A stretch of DNA of 5,750 nt from an uncultured Prevotella sp. GTDB taxonomy: Bacteria > Bacteroidota > Bacteroidia > Bacteroidales > Bacteroidaceae. Under the pieces are notes generated by a model that was not told where the DNA came from, did no database searches, and saw only the letters and a list, made by a program, of their open reading frames with translations. The stretch spans positions 1 to 5,750 of the forward strand of contig CAMZBS010000102.1 of assembly GCA_947304695.1 (NCBI GenBank), given 5' to 3'. Position numbers and translations under genes: made by a program. Positions 1-5,750 of this stretch are shown here, piece by piece. Position 1 is the first letter of the stretch, and each line of letters opens with the position of its first letter.

Positions 1-542
1 GAGGAGCGGAAGGGCCGCAGCTCGTCGGCGAGTGCGCCTCCCTTGAGGCAGATGATGCCGTTGGGGCGGGTGTTCCTGCAGGTGCGGTCGATGTTCTTGC
101 GCACAATCTTCACGAGGTCGGGCAGGGGCATGACGGCACGGCTGACGATGTAGTCGTAGCGGCCTTTCTCGTCTTCGCCGCGCAGATGTTCGGGGTGGCA
201 GTTGGTGAGGCCGATGGCCTGGCTTATCTCCTGTGCTACGTGTATCTTCTTTCCTGTGCCGTCGATGAGCTTGAACTGGCATTCGGGGAAGAGAATGGCC
301 AGGGGGATGCCGGGGAATCCGCCTCCAGTGCCGAAGTCGAGGATGGTGGTGCCGGGTGCAAACTGGATGAAGCGCGCGATGGCAAGGGAGTGGAGGACGT
401 GATGGAGATAGAGATTGTCGATGTCGCGTCGTGAGATGACGTTAATCTTTGCGTTCCACTCATGGTAGAGCGCATCGAGGGCAGCGAACTGCTGTTGTTG
501 CTGCCCCGTGAGCTGTGGGAAATATTTCAGTAGCGTCTGCAT
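1..542 (-). CDS. rsmG: 16S rRNA (guanine-527-N7)-methyltransferase RsmG, 3' end cut by window edge
   Basis: Cytoplasmic SAM-dependent enzyme that puts the N7-methyl group on G527 of 16S rRNA (E. coli numbering). The first 180 residues are visible and the frame is still open at the window edge; the family is usually about 200-215 residues, so roughly 20-35 are missing. Seen in order: a family N-terminal segment WNAKINVISRRD (29-40), HHVLHSL (47-53), the SAM-binding glycine loop DFGTGGGFPG (69-78), the post-loop acidic residue in LIDGTGKKI (92-100), YDYIVSRAV (129-137) and LKGG (166-169). These are hallmark RsmG/GidB motifs. The ATG shares one base with the TAA stop of the upstream lipoprotein gene (TAATG), which fixes the start and suggests translational coupling. 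A five-glutamine run (14-18) lies near the N-terminus. Identification is firm; the C-terminus is not visible. Confidence 0.95.
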   Translation of the reverse strand, partial: MQTLLKYFPQLTGQQQQQFAALDALYHEWNAKINVISRRDIDNLYLHHVLHSLAIARFIQFAPGTTILDFGTGGGFPGIPLAILFPECQFKLIDGTGKKIHVAQEISQAIGLTNCHPEHLRGEDEKGRYDYIVSRAVMPLPDLVKIVRKNIDRTCRNTRPNGIICLKGGALADELRPFRS

Positions 543-1645
543 TACTCTTGGCTTTGCAGTTGCTGGCTTACGAACTGTTCGAGTGCCTCGCCGCGCAGTC
601 CTTTCTGGAGGATGACACCTTGGCTGTCGATGATGACCATGAAGGGTATGGCGGTGACATGGAAAAGCTGTGCAGCTTCAGAGTTCCATCCCTGGAGGTC
701 GCTGATCTGCGGCCATTTGATGCCCAGGTCGGCTATGGCCTTGACCCATGCGTCGTTGTCCTCATCGAGTGAGATGCCGATAATGCCGAGTCCTTTGTCG
801 TGGTAGGCATCGTAGAGCTTCACTATGGCAGGCATCTCGTTGCGGCAAGGGCCGCACCAGGAGGCCCAGAAGTCAAGGATGGTGAGCTGGTGCTTCCTGG
901 CCTCACTAATCACACTGAAGGACTGTCCTTCGGGAGTGTTGAGGGAGAAATCGTTGATGGTCTGTCCCACGTCGGTCTTCTTGGCATCGGCAATGGCCTT
1001 CCTGATGTCGGCCACTGCGGCACGCTGCTGGAAACGTTGCGGGAGCTTGTCGATGAGCTGCAGGCGGCGCTCGTCGGTGAAGTTGTCGTCGTCGGAGTAG
1101 TTGACGACGAGGAAGTAGCCCAGTTCGTCGTCGATGTGCTGTTCGGCAATGTCGATGACTTTGCCTGACAGCTCGGCCATGAGCACGCCAATCTTTTCCA
1201 TGACAGCCTGCTGCTGTTGGGGTGTGACGCCCTGTCCGTAGAGTTCTTCGGCCACTTTCTGCATCTGCTGGTTGTAGTCGTTGGAGAGGTCGGTGACGGC
1301 CTGCCATCCTTCGTTGGCCTTAGTGCCGCCCACCTTGGACTGTCCGGGCTGCTGGGCAAGGTCGATGGTGATGGTGCCGGGTTCGAGCAGGAACGTTGCA
1401 GCGAGGTCGGGCCGCTCCTTGGCAAAGATAACGGCCAGCTGGGCAGAGTCAGCTTCTCCCTTGAGCTGGAAGCGCTGGTTGCTGACGACGATGGTGTCGT
1501 CGACGATGCCTTCGTTGAAGTTGGTTGACAGCAGGAGGGTGTCGCCATCGCTGAAGTCCTGTGCGGTGCCGTTGATGGTGTAGCCGTTTTTCTGGCAGGC
1601 AGTCATGGCAAGCACCATAGCCAAAATGGGAAGTATTTTCTTCAT
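542..1645 (-). CDS. DUF4369-thioredoxin (TlpA-like) lipoprotein
   Basis: Probable lipid-anchored envelope thiol-disulfide oxidoreductase of 367 residues. Residues 1-17 are a lipoprotein signal peptide (MKK, hydrophobic stretch, then MTAC with lipid-modified Cys17). Residues about 22-110 look like the beta-rich DUF4369 domain (YTINGTAQDF, DGDTLLL). A Gln-rich helical linker spans about 115-225. The C-terminal AhpC/TSA-TlpA-type thioredoxin domain (about 228-365) has the redox motif WCGPC (263-267) and a cis-proline in TAIP (Pro334). The frame stays open upstream to 1846, but that extension would overlap prs and would put the signal peptide inside the protein, so the ATG at 1645 is the start. 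It lies 11 bases after the prs stop, with only a weak AAGAAG leader. Such lipoproteins are abundant in Bacteroidetes; partner proteins are unknown, and a role in disulfide reduction or isomerisation is inferred from the fold. Confidence 0.88.
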   Translation of the reverse strand: MKKILPILAMVLAMTACQKNGYTINGTAQDFSDGDTLLLSTNFNEGIVDDTIVVSNQRFQLKGEADSAQLAVIFAKERPDLAATFLLEPGTITIDLAQQPGQSKVGGTKANEGWQAVTDLSNDYNQQMQKVAEELYGQGVTPQQQQAVMEKIGVLMAELSGKVIDIAEQHIDDELGYFLVVNYSDDDNFTDERRLQLIDKLPQRFQQRAAVADIRKAIADAKKTDVGQTINDFSLNTPEGQSFSVISEARKHQLTILDFWASWCGPCRNEMPAIVKLYDAYHDKGLGIIGISLDEDNDAWVKAIADLGIKWPQISDLQGWNSEAAQLFHVTAIPFMVIIDSQGVILQKGLRGEALEQFVSQQLQSQE

Positions 1646-1656
1646 CTTCTTTGTTT

Positions 1657-2652
1657 TTAAACCAAGTACTGGTCGCTGATGCTCTCGTTGGCGATGACGC
1701 GGCGGATGGTCTCGGCGAACATGTCGGCCACGCTGATCTGCTTGACCTTGGCACAGCGCTGGGTGTAGGGTATGGAGTCGGTGAAGACAATCTCTTCGAG
1801 GGCCGATGCCTGCACACGGTCGCTGGCAGGGCCGCTCATGACGCAATGAGAAGCGCAGGCACGGACGCTGCGGGCACCTGACTCCATCATGAGGTCGGCA
1901 GCCTTGGTGATGGTTCCGGCGGTGTCGACCATGTCGTCGATGATGATGACGTTCTTGTCCTTCACGTCGCCGATGATCTGCATGGTGGCCACGACATTGG
2001 CACGGGCACGGGTCTTATTGCAGAGCACAAGGGGACAGCCGAGGTATTTGGCGTAGGTGTTGGCGCGCTTGGAGCCGCCTACATCGGGTGAGGCAATGAC
2101 AAGATTGTCGAGCTTGAGGCTCTGTAGGTAGGGCAGGATGACGCCTGAGGCATAGAGATGGTCGACGGGAACGTCGAAGAAGCCCTGGATCTGGTCAGCG
2201 TGGAGGTCCATGGTGATGACGCGGTTGACTCCGGCCACGCTGAGGAGGTCGGCCACAAGCTTGGCTCCTATGCTGACACGGGGCTTGTCCTTGCGGTCCT
2301 GGCGTGCCCATCCGAAATAGGGGATGACGGCATTGATGGTTCGGGCCGAGGCGCGCTTGGCAGCATCGATCATGAGAAGCAGCTCCATGAGGTTGTCGCT
2401 GTTGGGGAAGGTGCTTTGGACGAGGAAGATGTCGCGTCCGCGGATGCTCTCTTCGTAGCTCACGGCAAACTCACCGTCGCTGAACTTGGTCATCTGCATC
2501 TTGCCCAGCGGACAGCCCAGGCTCTGGCAGATCTTTTCTGCCAGGTATCTCGTGGCAGTGCCTGAGAAAACCATGTAGGAACCACCGGCCATGCGGTCGG
2601 AGGACTGTTGGGCTGCATTGCCCACACCGAGATTATTCATGTCTTCAATCAT
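1657..2652 (-). CDS. prs: Ribose-phosphate pyrophosphokinase (PRPP synthetase)
   Basis: Cytoplasmic enzyme that makes PRPP from ribose 5-phosphate and ATP, feeding purine, pyrimidine, NAD, His and Trp synthesis. Motifs along the 331 residues: FSDGEF (57-62), the ATP-site segment PYFGWARQDRK (111-121, the family YARQDRK), MDLHADQIQGFFD (148-160, with the metal/catalytic His151), PDVGGSKRA (189-197, catalytic Lys195), a flexible loop NKTRARAN (212-219) and the PRPP-binding loop IIIDDMVDTAGTI (236-248). All key residues are present, so it should be active. Family members are about 310-320 residues, and here roughly 20 extra residues precede the conserved VFSGT (28-32). The ATG at 2652 is the first in frame; ATGs at 2640, 2592 and 2574 are alternatives and no Shine-Dalgarno decides between them. 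It follows the ThiE-like gene by 32 bases and precedes the lipoprotein gene by 11, so co-transcription is likely. Confidence 0.96.
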   Translation of the reverse strand: MIEDMNNLGVGNAAQQSSDRMAGGSYMVFSGTATRYLAEKICQSLGCPLGKMQMTKFSDGEFAVSYEESIRGRDIFLVQSTFPNSDNLMELLLMIDAAKRASARTINAVIPYFGWARQDRKDKPRVSIGAKLVADLLSVAGVNRVITMDLHADQIQGFFDVPVDHLYASGVILPYLQSLKLDNLVIASPDVGGSKRANTYAKYLGCPLVLCNKTRARANVVATMQIIGDVKDKNVIIIDDMVDTAGTITKAADLMMESGARSVRACASHCVMSGPASDRVQASALEEIVFTDSIPYTQRCAKVKQISVADMFAETIRRVIANESISDQYLV

Positions 2653-2684
2653 ATTTGGTTATTGTAATAGTGTTGTCTGTTGGT

Positions 2685-3293
2685 TCAGGAAACGGCTTTG
2701 CGCAGTTTCTGGAAGTGGGCGATGAGTTCTTTGTAGTCGAGCTCATGGTGGATGTCGAACCTGTTCCAGAGGTCGCCGCATACGACGACCCCTCCGAAGC
2801 CGAGGTCGCGCAACTGGCGGATGTTGTCGAGATTGATGCCGCCCATGGCATATACCTTCTTGTCAATCAGCCCTTTGCGTGAAGCCTGTTTGAGCGTTTC
2901 GTGGTCAATGGTCTGCTTGTCCTGTGGGTTGCTCTGGCTGTCGAAGATGGTCTTGAGGAAGACATAAGAGGACTGTTTCTTGGCCACCTGCAGCTCGTCG
3001 ACGCTGTGACAGGTGCGGCTGACATTGCCACGATAGCCGGGTGGCACTTCGTCGGTGGCATTGTTCAGGTGGATGCCTTTGAGGTTGTACTCTTCGCGCA
3101 GATAGAAGTGGTCGTGGACCATGATGCGCTTGTAGTACTCCTCAGGCAGGAGGGTGAGGAGCCTTTCGGAATAGATGGGTTCAGAAAGGGGCTTATATAG
3201 ATGCAGATTCTCCAGTCCCTCCTCGAAGAGGGTGGTGAGAATCTTGTCTTCTTCCACGAAGAACGTGGCTTTGGTCATGATGATGAGTTTCAT
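2685..3293 (-). CDS. Divergent ThiE/TenI-like (thiamine phosphate synthase family) protein
   Basis: A 202-residue TIM-barrel protein of the ThiE/TenI superfamily, commonly annotated thiamine phosphate synthase. Family landmarks are recognisable in order: HLYKP (31-35) for the QLRxK strand, VHDH (59-62) for the IND strand, KGIHLNN (72-78) for DGVHLGQxD, SRTCHS (92-97) for the GxSxH strand, KTIFDSQSN (114-122) for GPIFPTxTK, AMGGI (149-153) and GGVVVCGDLW (167-176). Several residues that bind diphosphate, metal or substrate in true ThiE are changed: Arg of QLRxK to Tyr33, Asn of ND to His60, Asp of GQxD lost, and Lys of TxTK to Asn122. No other thiamine gene is visible nearby. It is first in the cluster with prs, after a repeat-type promoter. 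The ATG at 3293 is used; an in-frame ATG at 3278 would remove the first strand. Family membership is solid, but thiamine phosphate synthase activity is doubtful. Confidence 0.8.
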   Translation of the reverse strand: MKLIIMTKATFFVEEDKILTTLFEEGLENLHLYKPLSEPIYSERLLTLLPEEYYKRIMVHDHFYLREEYNLKGIHLNNATDEVPPGYRGNVSRTCHSVDELQVAKKQSSYVFLKTIFDSQSNPQDKQTIDHETLKQASRKGLIDKKVYAMGGINLDNIRQLRDLGFGGVVVCGDLWNRFDIHHELDYKELIAHFQKLRKAVS

Positions 3294-3318
3294 CGTTCTG
3301 ATGGGTTTCTCTTATCGA

Positions 3319-3355
3319 TGGCAAAGTTACTTTGCTATTTTGGTGGCAAAGTTAC
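3319..3355. repeat. 12-bp direct repeat with 25-bp period in the promoter region
   Basis: TGGCAAAGTTAC occurs exactly at 3319-3330 and again at 3344-3355, on either side of a 13-base spacer. Each copy carries, on the minus strand, a complete TAACTTTG box. The arrangement could be two overlapping promoters or a duplicated -7 element; a regulator-binding pair is also possible because a 25-bp period is near 2.4 helical turns. The exact repeat is seen directly; its role is inferred. Confidence 0.7.
3322..3350 (-). promoter_or_regulatory. Putative Bacteroidetes sigma-ABfr promoter for the ThiE-like/prs cluster
   Basis: Read on the minus strand, TTTG (3350-3347) is followed after 17 bases by TAACTTTG (3329-3322). 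These match the Bacteroidetes -33 (TTTG) and -7 (TAnnTTTG) consensus, at slightly short spacing. Transcription would start about 7 bases further on, near 3315, leaving a leader of about 20 bases before the ATG at 3293. The -33 TTTG is itself part of a second TAACTTTG (3354-3347), so a second, upstream start is possible, but no good -33 element is seen for it. This is motif matching only. Confidence 0.6.
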
Positions 3356-3432
3356 GCATTCTTTTTGAGATATGCGACAGTTTGGCGAAAAAACTCATGA
3401 AATATTCAGTTCTTTTAATGATATTCAAACAA

Positions 3433-3466
3433 AAAGCTGTTTCAGTTGTTGCACTGAAACAGCTTT
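3433..3466 (-). terminator. Rho-independent terminator of galE
   Basis: A perfect 14-bp stem (3433-3446 with 3453-3466) encloses a 6-base loop and begins 22 bases after the galE stop. On the minus strand it is followed by TTGTTTG, which with the last stem bases gives a run of five T. The plus-strand flank is GGGGGTGTG, so it should work only in the galE direction. Confidence 0.88.
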
Positions 3467-3488
3467 GGGGGTGTGAGAAAAGGGTTGT

Positions 3489-4529
3489 TTACTGGATGCC
3501 GTCCTCGCGCAGCTTCTGCTGCCAGCGCCAGGCGGTCTTCAGCACTTCCTCGGTGGGTGTCTCGGCTTTCCATCCAAGTACGCGGTTGGCCTTGTCCACA
3601 TTGCCCCACACTTTCTCAATATCGCCTTCGCGACGGGGTGCATAGCTCCAGGGCAGTTTCACTCCCGTAGCCTTCTCGAAGCCTTCGACCACTTCAAGGG
3701 TGGACAGACCGCGGCCAGTTCCAATGTTGAACACCTCGACGGCATCGGTATCGGGCTCATCGAGCACGCGCTCCATGGCTTTGACATGAGCCTTGGCCAG
3801 GTCGACAACATAGATGTAGTCGCGTATGCAGGTATGGTCGGGGGTGTCGTAGTCATGACCGAAGATCTTGAGCTCCTTGCGGATGCCAATGGCGGTCTGG
3901 GTGACAAAGGGGATGAGGTTCATGGGCACGCCGTTGGGCAGTTCGCCGATGAATGCCGAGGGATGGGCACCGATGGGGTTGAAGTAGCGAAGGATGATGC
4001 TTTTGATGGGGGCACCGCTGTGGATGAAGTCCTGGATAATCTCCTCGTTAATCTGCTTGGTGTTGCCGTAGGGCGAGAGGGCCTTCTGGATAGGGGCGTT
4101 CTCGGTCACAGGCAGGTTCTCCTCAGAAGGCTGTCCGTAGACAGTGCAGCTGGAGGAGAAGATGATGCCCTTGACGTTGTATTTGGGCATGAGTTCCAGC
4201 AGGTTGATGAGCGAGGTAAGGTTGTTGCGATAGTAGAGCAGGGGCTTCTCGACACTTTCGCCTACGGCCTTCGAAGCGGCGAAGTGGATGATGCCCTCGA
4301 TGTTGGGGTACTTCTGGAACACGCCTTCGAGGGCTTCGAAGTCGCAGCAGTCCACTTTCTCAAAAGCGGGGCGCTTGCCGGTGATTTTCTCGATGCCGTC
4401 GATGACGTTGGCGTTGGAGTTGGAGAGATTGTCGATGATGACTACCTCGTAGCCTGCTTCCTGCAGTTCTACAGTGGTGTGGCTGCCAATAAAGCCGGTG
4501 CCACCAGTTACTAAGATTGTCTGCTTCAT
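3489..4529 (-). CDS. galE: UDP-glucose 4-epimerase
   Basis: Cytoplasmic NAD-dependent enzyme of the extended short-chain dehydrogenase family that interconverts UDP-glucose and UDP-galactose, for galactose use (Leloir pathway) and for supplying UDP-Gal to surface glycans. The 346 residues match the usual 335-350. Seen: the NAD-binding loop TGGTGFIGSH (8-17), FAASKAVGES (83-92), FSSSCTVYG (124-132, with catalytic-site Ser127), SPYGNTK (152-158, catalytic Tyr154 and Lys158), RYFNPIGAHPS (181-191), RDYIYVVDLA (236-245) and RREGD (299-303). The open frame extends to an ATG at 4568, but that start lies upstream of the -7 box and would displace the nucleotide-binding strand from the N-terminus, so 4529 is chosen. 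It has its own promoter and terminator and appears monocistronic. Activity on UDP-GlcNAc as well cannot be judged from the sequence alone. Confidence 0.96.
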   Translation of the reverse strand: MKQTILVTGGTGFIGSHTTVELQEAGYEVVIIDNLSNSNANVIDGIEKITGKRPAFEKVDCCDFEALEGVFQKYPNIEGIIHFAASKAVGESVEKPLLYYRNNLTSLINLLELMPKYNVKGIIFSSSCTVYGQPSEENLPVTENAPIQKALSPYGNTKQINEEIIQDFIHSGAPIKSIILRYFNPIGAHPSAFIGELPNGVPMNLIPFVTQTAIGIRKELKIFGHDYDTPDHTCIRDYIYVVDLAKAHVKAMERVLDEPDTDAVEVFNIGTGRGLSTLEVVEGFEKATGVKLPWSYAPRREGDIEKVWGNVDKANRVLGWKAETPTEEVLKTAWRWQQKLREDGIQ

Positions 4530-4555
4530 TTGTTTAAGGGTTTTAGATATTGGTG

Positions 4556-4563
4556 CAAAGATA
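4556..4563 (-). promoter_or_regulatory. Putative -7 box of the galE promoter
   Basis: The minus strand reads TATCTTTG here, a full match to the Bacteroidetes -7 consensus TAnnTTTG. A transcript would start near 4549, giving a leader of about 20 bases before the ATG at 4529. The expected -33 TTTG is poor: the nearest candidate is CTTG at 4582-4579, only 15 bases upstream. The box sits in the AT-rich gap just after the rnf terminator. Confidence 0.55.
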
Positions 4564-4653
4564 AGCATTTTTTCGGTACAAGGTGCATGTTTTGGATTGT
4601 TTTTTGTGTTTTTGACGAAAAAATGTGTCGTAATTATCGCTATCAGTCAAAAA

Positions 4654-4688
4654 CGGCCTGCGCTCAACTAAAAGTCGAGCGCAGGCCG
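4654..4688 (-). terminator. Rho-independent terminator of the rnf operon
   Basis: A perfect 12-bp GC-rich stem (4654-4665 with 4677-4688) encloses an 11-base loop that can form three more pairs after one mismatch. On the minus strand the stem is followed by TTTTTGACTG. It starts 20 bases after the rnfA stop and lies upstream of the galE -7 box, so it separates the two transcription units. It marks rnfA as the last gene of the rnf operon. Confidence 0.9.
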
Positions 4689-4708
4689 CTATACAATATC
4701 AAGCATTG

Positions 4709-5311
4709 TCAATCGAGTCCGAAGAGTACCTTCAGACCGCCGTCGACACCCGAGAAGCCCATGAAGGCAAGGCTGAGTAGTCCGGCAGAGACAAGCACGA
4801 TGGCCATACCCTGCATGCCACGGGGCACACGGACCAGTTCCAGTTGTTCACGCATGCCAGCAAACACGGTGAGGGCCAGGCCGAAGCCAATGGCGGTGGA
4901 GAAGGCATAGACCACGGACTGCAGGAGGTTGAAGTCTTTCTGGATAACGAGGATGGCCACGCCAAGTACGGCGCAGTTGGTGGTGATGAGGGGCAGGAAA
5001 ATGCCCAGTGCCTGATAGAGGGCAGGTGACACCTTCTTCAGGATGATCTCGACCATCTGGACCAGAGATGCAATGACCAGGATGAAGGCAATGGTCTGGA
5101 GGTAGCCCAGGCCGTTGGGGTCGAGTACGAACTTCTGTACCAAATAGGTCACAATGACGGCCAGCGTCATGACGAAGGCCACGGCAGCCGACATGCCCAG
5201 CGAGGTGTCGATTTTCTTAGATACGCCCAGGAACGGACAGATGCCCAAAAACTGTGCCAACACGATGTTGTTGACGAAGATGGCGCTGATGAATATCAAT
5301 ATGTATTCCAT
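4709..5311 (-). CDS. rnfA: Rnf electron transport complex subunit RnfA (RsxA)
   Basis: Integral membrane subunit of the Rnf complex, which couples electron flow between ferredoxin and NAD+ to Na+ or H+ pumping. At 200 residues it fits the family (about 190-200), with about six hydrophobic segments. Diagnostic stretches are VNNIVLAQFLGICPFLGVSK (13-32), FLPLITTNCAVLG (105-117) and a late segment GMREQLELVRVPRGMQG (152-168). Cys25 and Cys113 match the conserved cysteines that, with their counterparts in RnfE, hold a [2Fe-2S] cluster inside the membrane in the related Nqr/Rnf complexes. It lies 33 bases after rnfE, in the E-A order typical of rnfBCDGEA operons, and is followed directly by a terminator. 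The ATG at 5311 has an A-rich leader (AAGAATTAAGAATT) instead of a clear Shine-Dalgarno. Confidence 0.95.
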   Translation of the reverse strand: MEYILIFISAIFVNNIVLAQFLGICPFLGVSKKIDTSLGMSAAVAFVMTLAVIVTYLVQKFVLDPNGLGYLQTIAFILVIASLVQMVEIILKKVSPALYQALGIFLPLITTNCAVLGVAILVIQKDFNLLQSVVYAFSTAIGFGLALTVFAGMREQLELVRVPRGMQGMAIVLVSAGLLSLAFMGFSGVDGGLKVLFGLD

Positions 5312-5325
5312 AATTCTTAATTCTT
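5312..5325. repeat. Tandem AATTCTT repeat in the rnfE-rnfA gap
   Basis: Two adjacent exact copies of AATTCTT (5312-5318 and 5319-5325) abut the rnfA start. On the minus strand they give AAGAATTAAGAATT directly before the ATG, an A-rich unstructured leader of the kind that aids translation start in Bacteroidetes. A functional role is inference; the repeat may be chance. Confidence 0.4.
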
Positions 5326-5344
5326 ACTCGCAAAGCGATAACTC

Positions 5345-5750
5345 TTATTTTTTAATTCGATTGACGATTGCAATCAGATAGCCCAGGGTGATGAAGGCAC
5401 CCGGAGGCAGCACGAAGAGCAGGATGTTGTAGGTCTCGGGCAGCAGGGTGAGGCCGAAGATGGAGCCAGAACCCAATAGCTCACGGAAGATGCCCAGGAG
5501 CGTCAGACCCAGTGTGAAGCCCAGTCCAATGCCAATGCCGTCGAACAGCGAGGCTACAGGACTCTGCTTGGCAGCGAATGCCTCGGCACGGCCCAGGATG
5601 ATGCAGTTGACCACGATGAGGGGGATGAACAGGCCGAGGGCTGCATCAATGTCGGGAAGGTATGCCTTGATGACCATCTGTAGGATGGTGACAAAGGCGG
5701 CAATCACAACGATGAACACGGGGATGCGCACCTTGTCGGGGGTCACGCTC
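5345..5750 (-). CDS. rnfE: Rnf electron transport complex subunit RnfE (RsxE), 5' end cut by window edge
   Basis: Membrane subunit of the Rnf complex, a paralog of RnfA with inverted topology. Only the C-terminal 135 or so residues are visible; comparison with E. coli RsxE suggests that about 65 N-terminal residues lie outside the window. The GTG at 5746 is an internal Val codon, not a start: it falls in a segment (SVTPDKVRIP) that aligns with an internal E. coli region (TPAEIRIP). Seen: IPLIVVNCIILGRAEAFAAK, carrying one of the cluster-binding cysteines (codon at 5605-5603), then FDGIGIGLGFT, GIFRELLGSG and LPPGAFITLGYLIA near the end. The loop before LPPGAF is shorter than in E. coli. It ends in basic IVNRIKK. 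rnfG and the other upstream rnf genes are expected just beyond the window. Confidence 0.93.
   Translation of the reverse strand, partial: SVTPDKVRIPVFIVVIAAFVTILQMVIKAYLPDIDAALGLFIPLIVVNCIILGRAEAFAAKQSPVASLFDGIGIGLGFTLGLTLLGIFRELLGSGSIFGLTLLPETYNILLFVLPPGAFITLGYLIAIVNRIKK

Noticed and set aside
910..1548. Minus-strand 212-codon frame inside the lipoprotein gene
   Set aside because: It is an out-of-frame Ser/Thr/Pro-rich translation of the same strand, with no domain and no start context.
1646..1846. In-frame N-terminal extension of the lipoprotein gene to an ATG at 1846
   Set aside because: It overlaps the 3' end of prs in another frame, and it would bury the clear lipoprotein signal peptide that starts at 1645.
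2158..2565. Plus-strand 135-codon frame opposite prs
   Set aside because: It lies wholly antisense to a gene with all catalytic motifs in place, and its product is not recognisable.
3356..3432. AT-rich stretch between the galE terminator and the ThiE-like promoter, searched for a small gene or RNA
   Set aside because: Only short imperfect repeats and a weak 5-bp hairpin are visible; there is no conserved RNA motif or convincing small open frame.
3786..4514. Long plus-strand open frame (242 codons) opposite galE
   Set aside because: It is the antisense shadow of a well-conserved GC-rich gene, its Val/Asp/Gly-rich product shows no recognisable domain, and no promoter is seen.
4530..4568. In-frame extension of galE to an ATG at 4568
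   Set aside because: This start precedes the -7 box and adds residues ahead of the nucleotide-binding strand that begins right after the 4529 ATG.
5328..5338. Small palindrome TCGCAAAGCGA in the rnfE-rnfA gap
   Set aside because: A 4-bp stem with a 3-base loop is too weak to call a terminator or operator, and the two rnf genes are expected to be co-transcribed.

Overview
The window reads as an ordinary chromosomal segment of a Bacteroidales bacterium, most like Prevotella/Segatella. The reasons are the Bacteroidetes-type -7 boxes (TAnnTTTG) upstream of genes, start codons with A-rich leaders and little Shine-Dalgarno, a DUF4369-thioredoxin lipoprotein of a kind largely confined to this phylum, a divergent ThiE-like protein of Bacteroidetes type, and an rnf operon that ends in E-A. 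Coding DNA is GC-rich and the two larger intergenic gaps are AT-rich. All seven genes lie on the minus strand, so transcription runs from high to low coordinates.

Right end (4654-5750): the 3' part of an rnf operon. rnfE is cut by the window edge and is followed by complete rnfA, two paralogous membrane subunits of the Rnf ferredoxin:NAD+ oxidoreductase. A strong GC-rich intrinsic terminator (4654-4688) closes the operon.

Middle (3433-4563): galE (UDP-glucose 4-epimerase) as a single-gene unit. It has its own -7 box just upstream and a perfect 14-bp terminator hairpin just downstream.

Left part (1-3355): a four-gene cluster that looks like one operon. A promoter region built on a 12-bp direct repeat precedes a divergent ThiE/TenI-like gene, then prs (PRPP synthetase), then a thioredoxin-fold lipoprotein with DUF4369, then rsmG (16S rRNA m7G527 methyltransferase, cut by the left edge). 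Gaps are 32, 11 and -1 bases, and no terminator is visible inside the cluster. The genes do not form one obvious pathway: PRPP supply, envelope redox and ribosome modification are mixed, as is common in housekeeping operons.

I saw no mobile element, CRISPR array, RNA gene or clearly new system. The points most worth a second look are the ThiE-like protein, whose usual catalytic residues are mostly replaced, and the repeat-based promoter in front of it.
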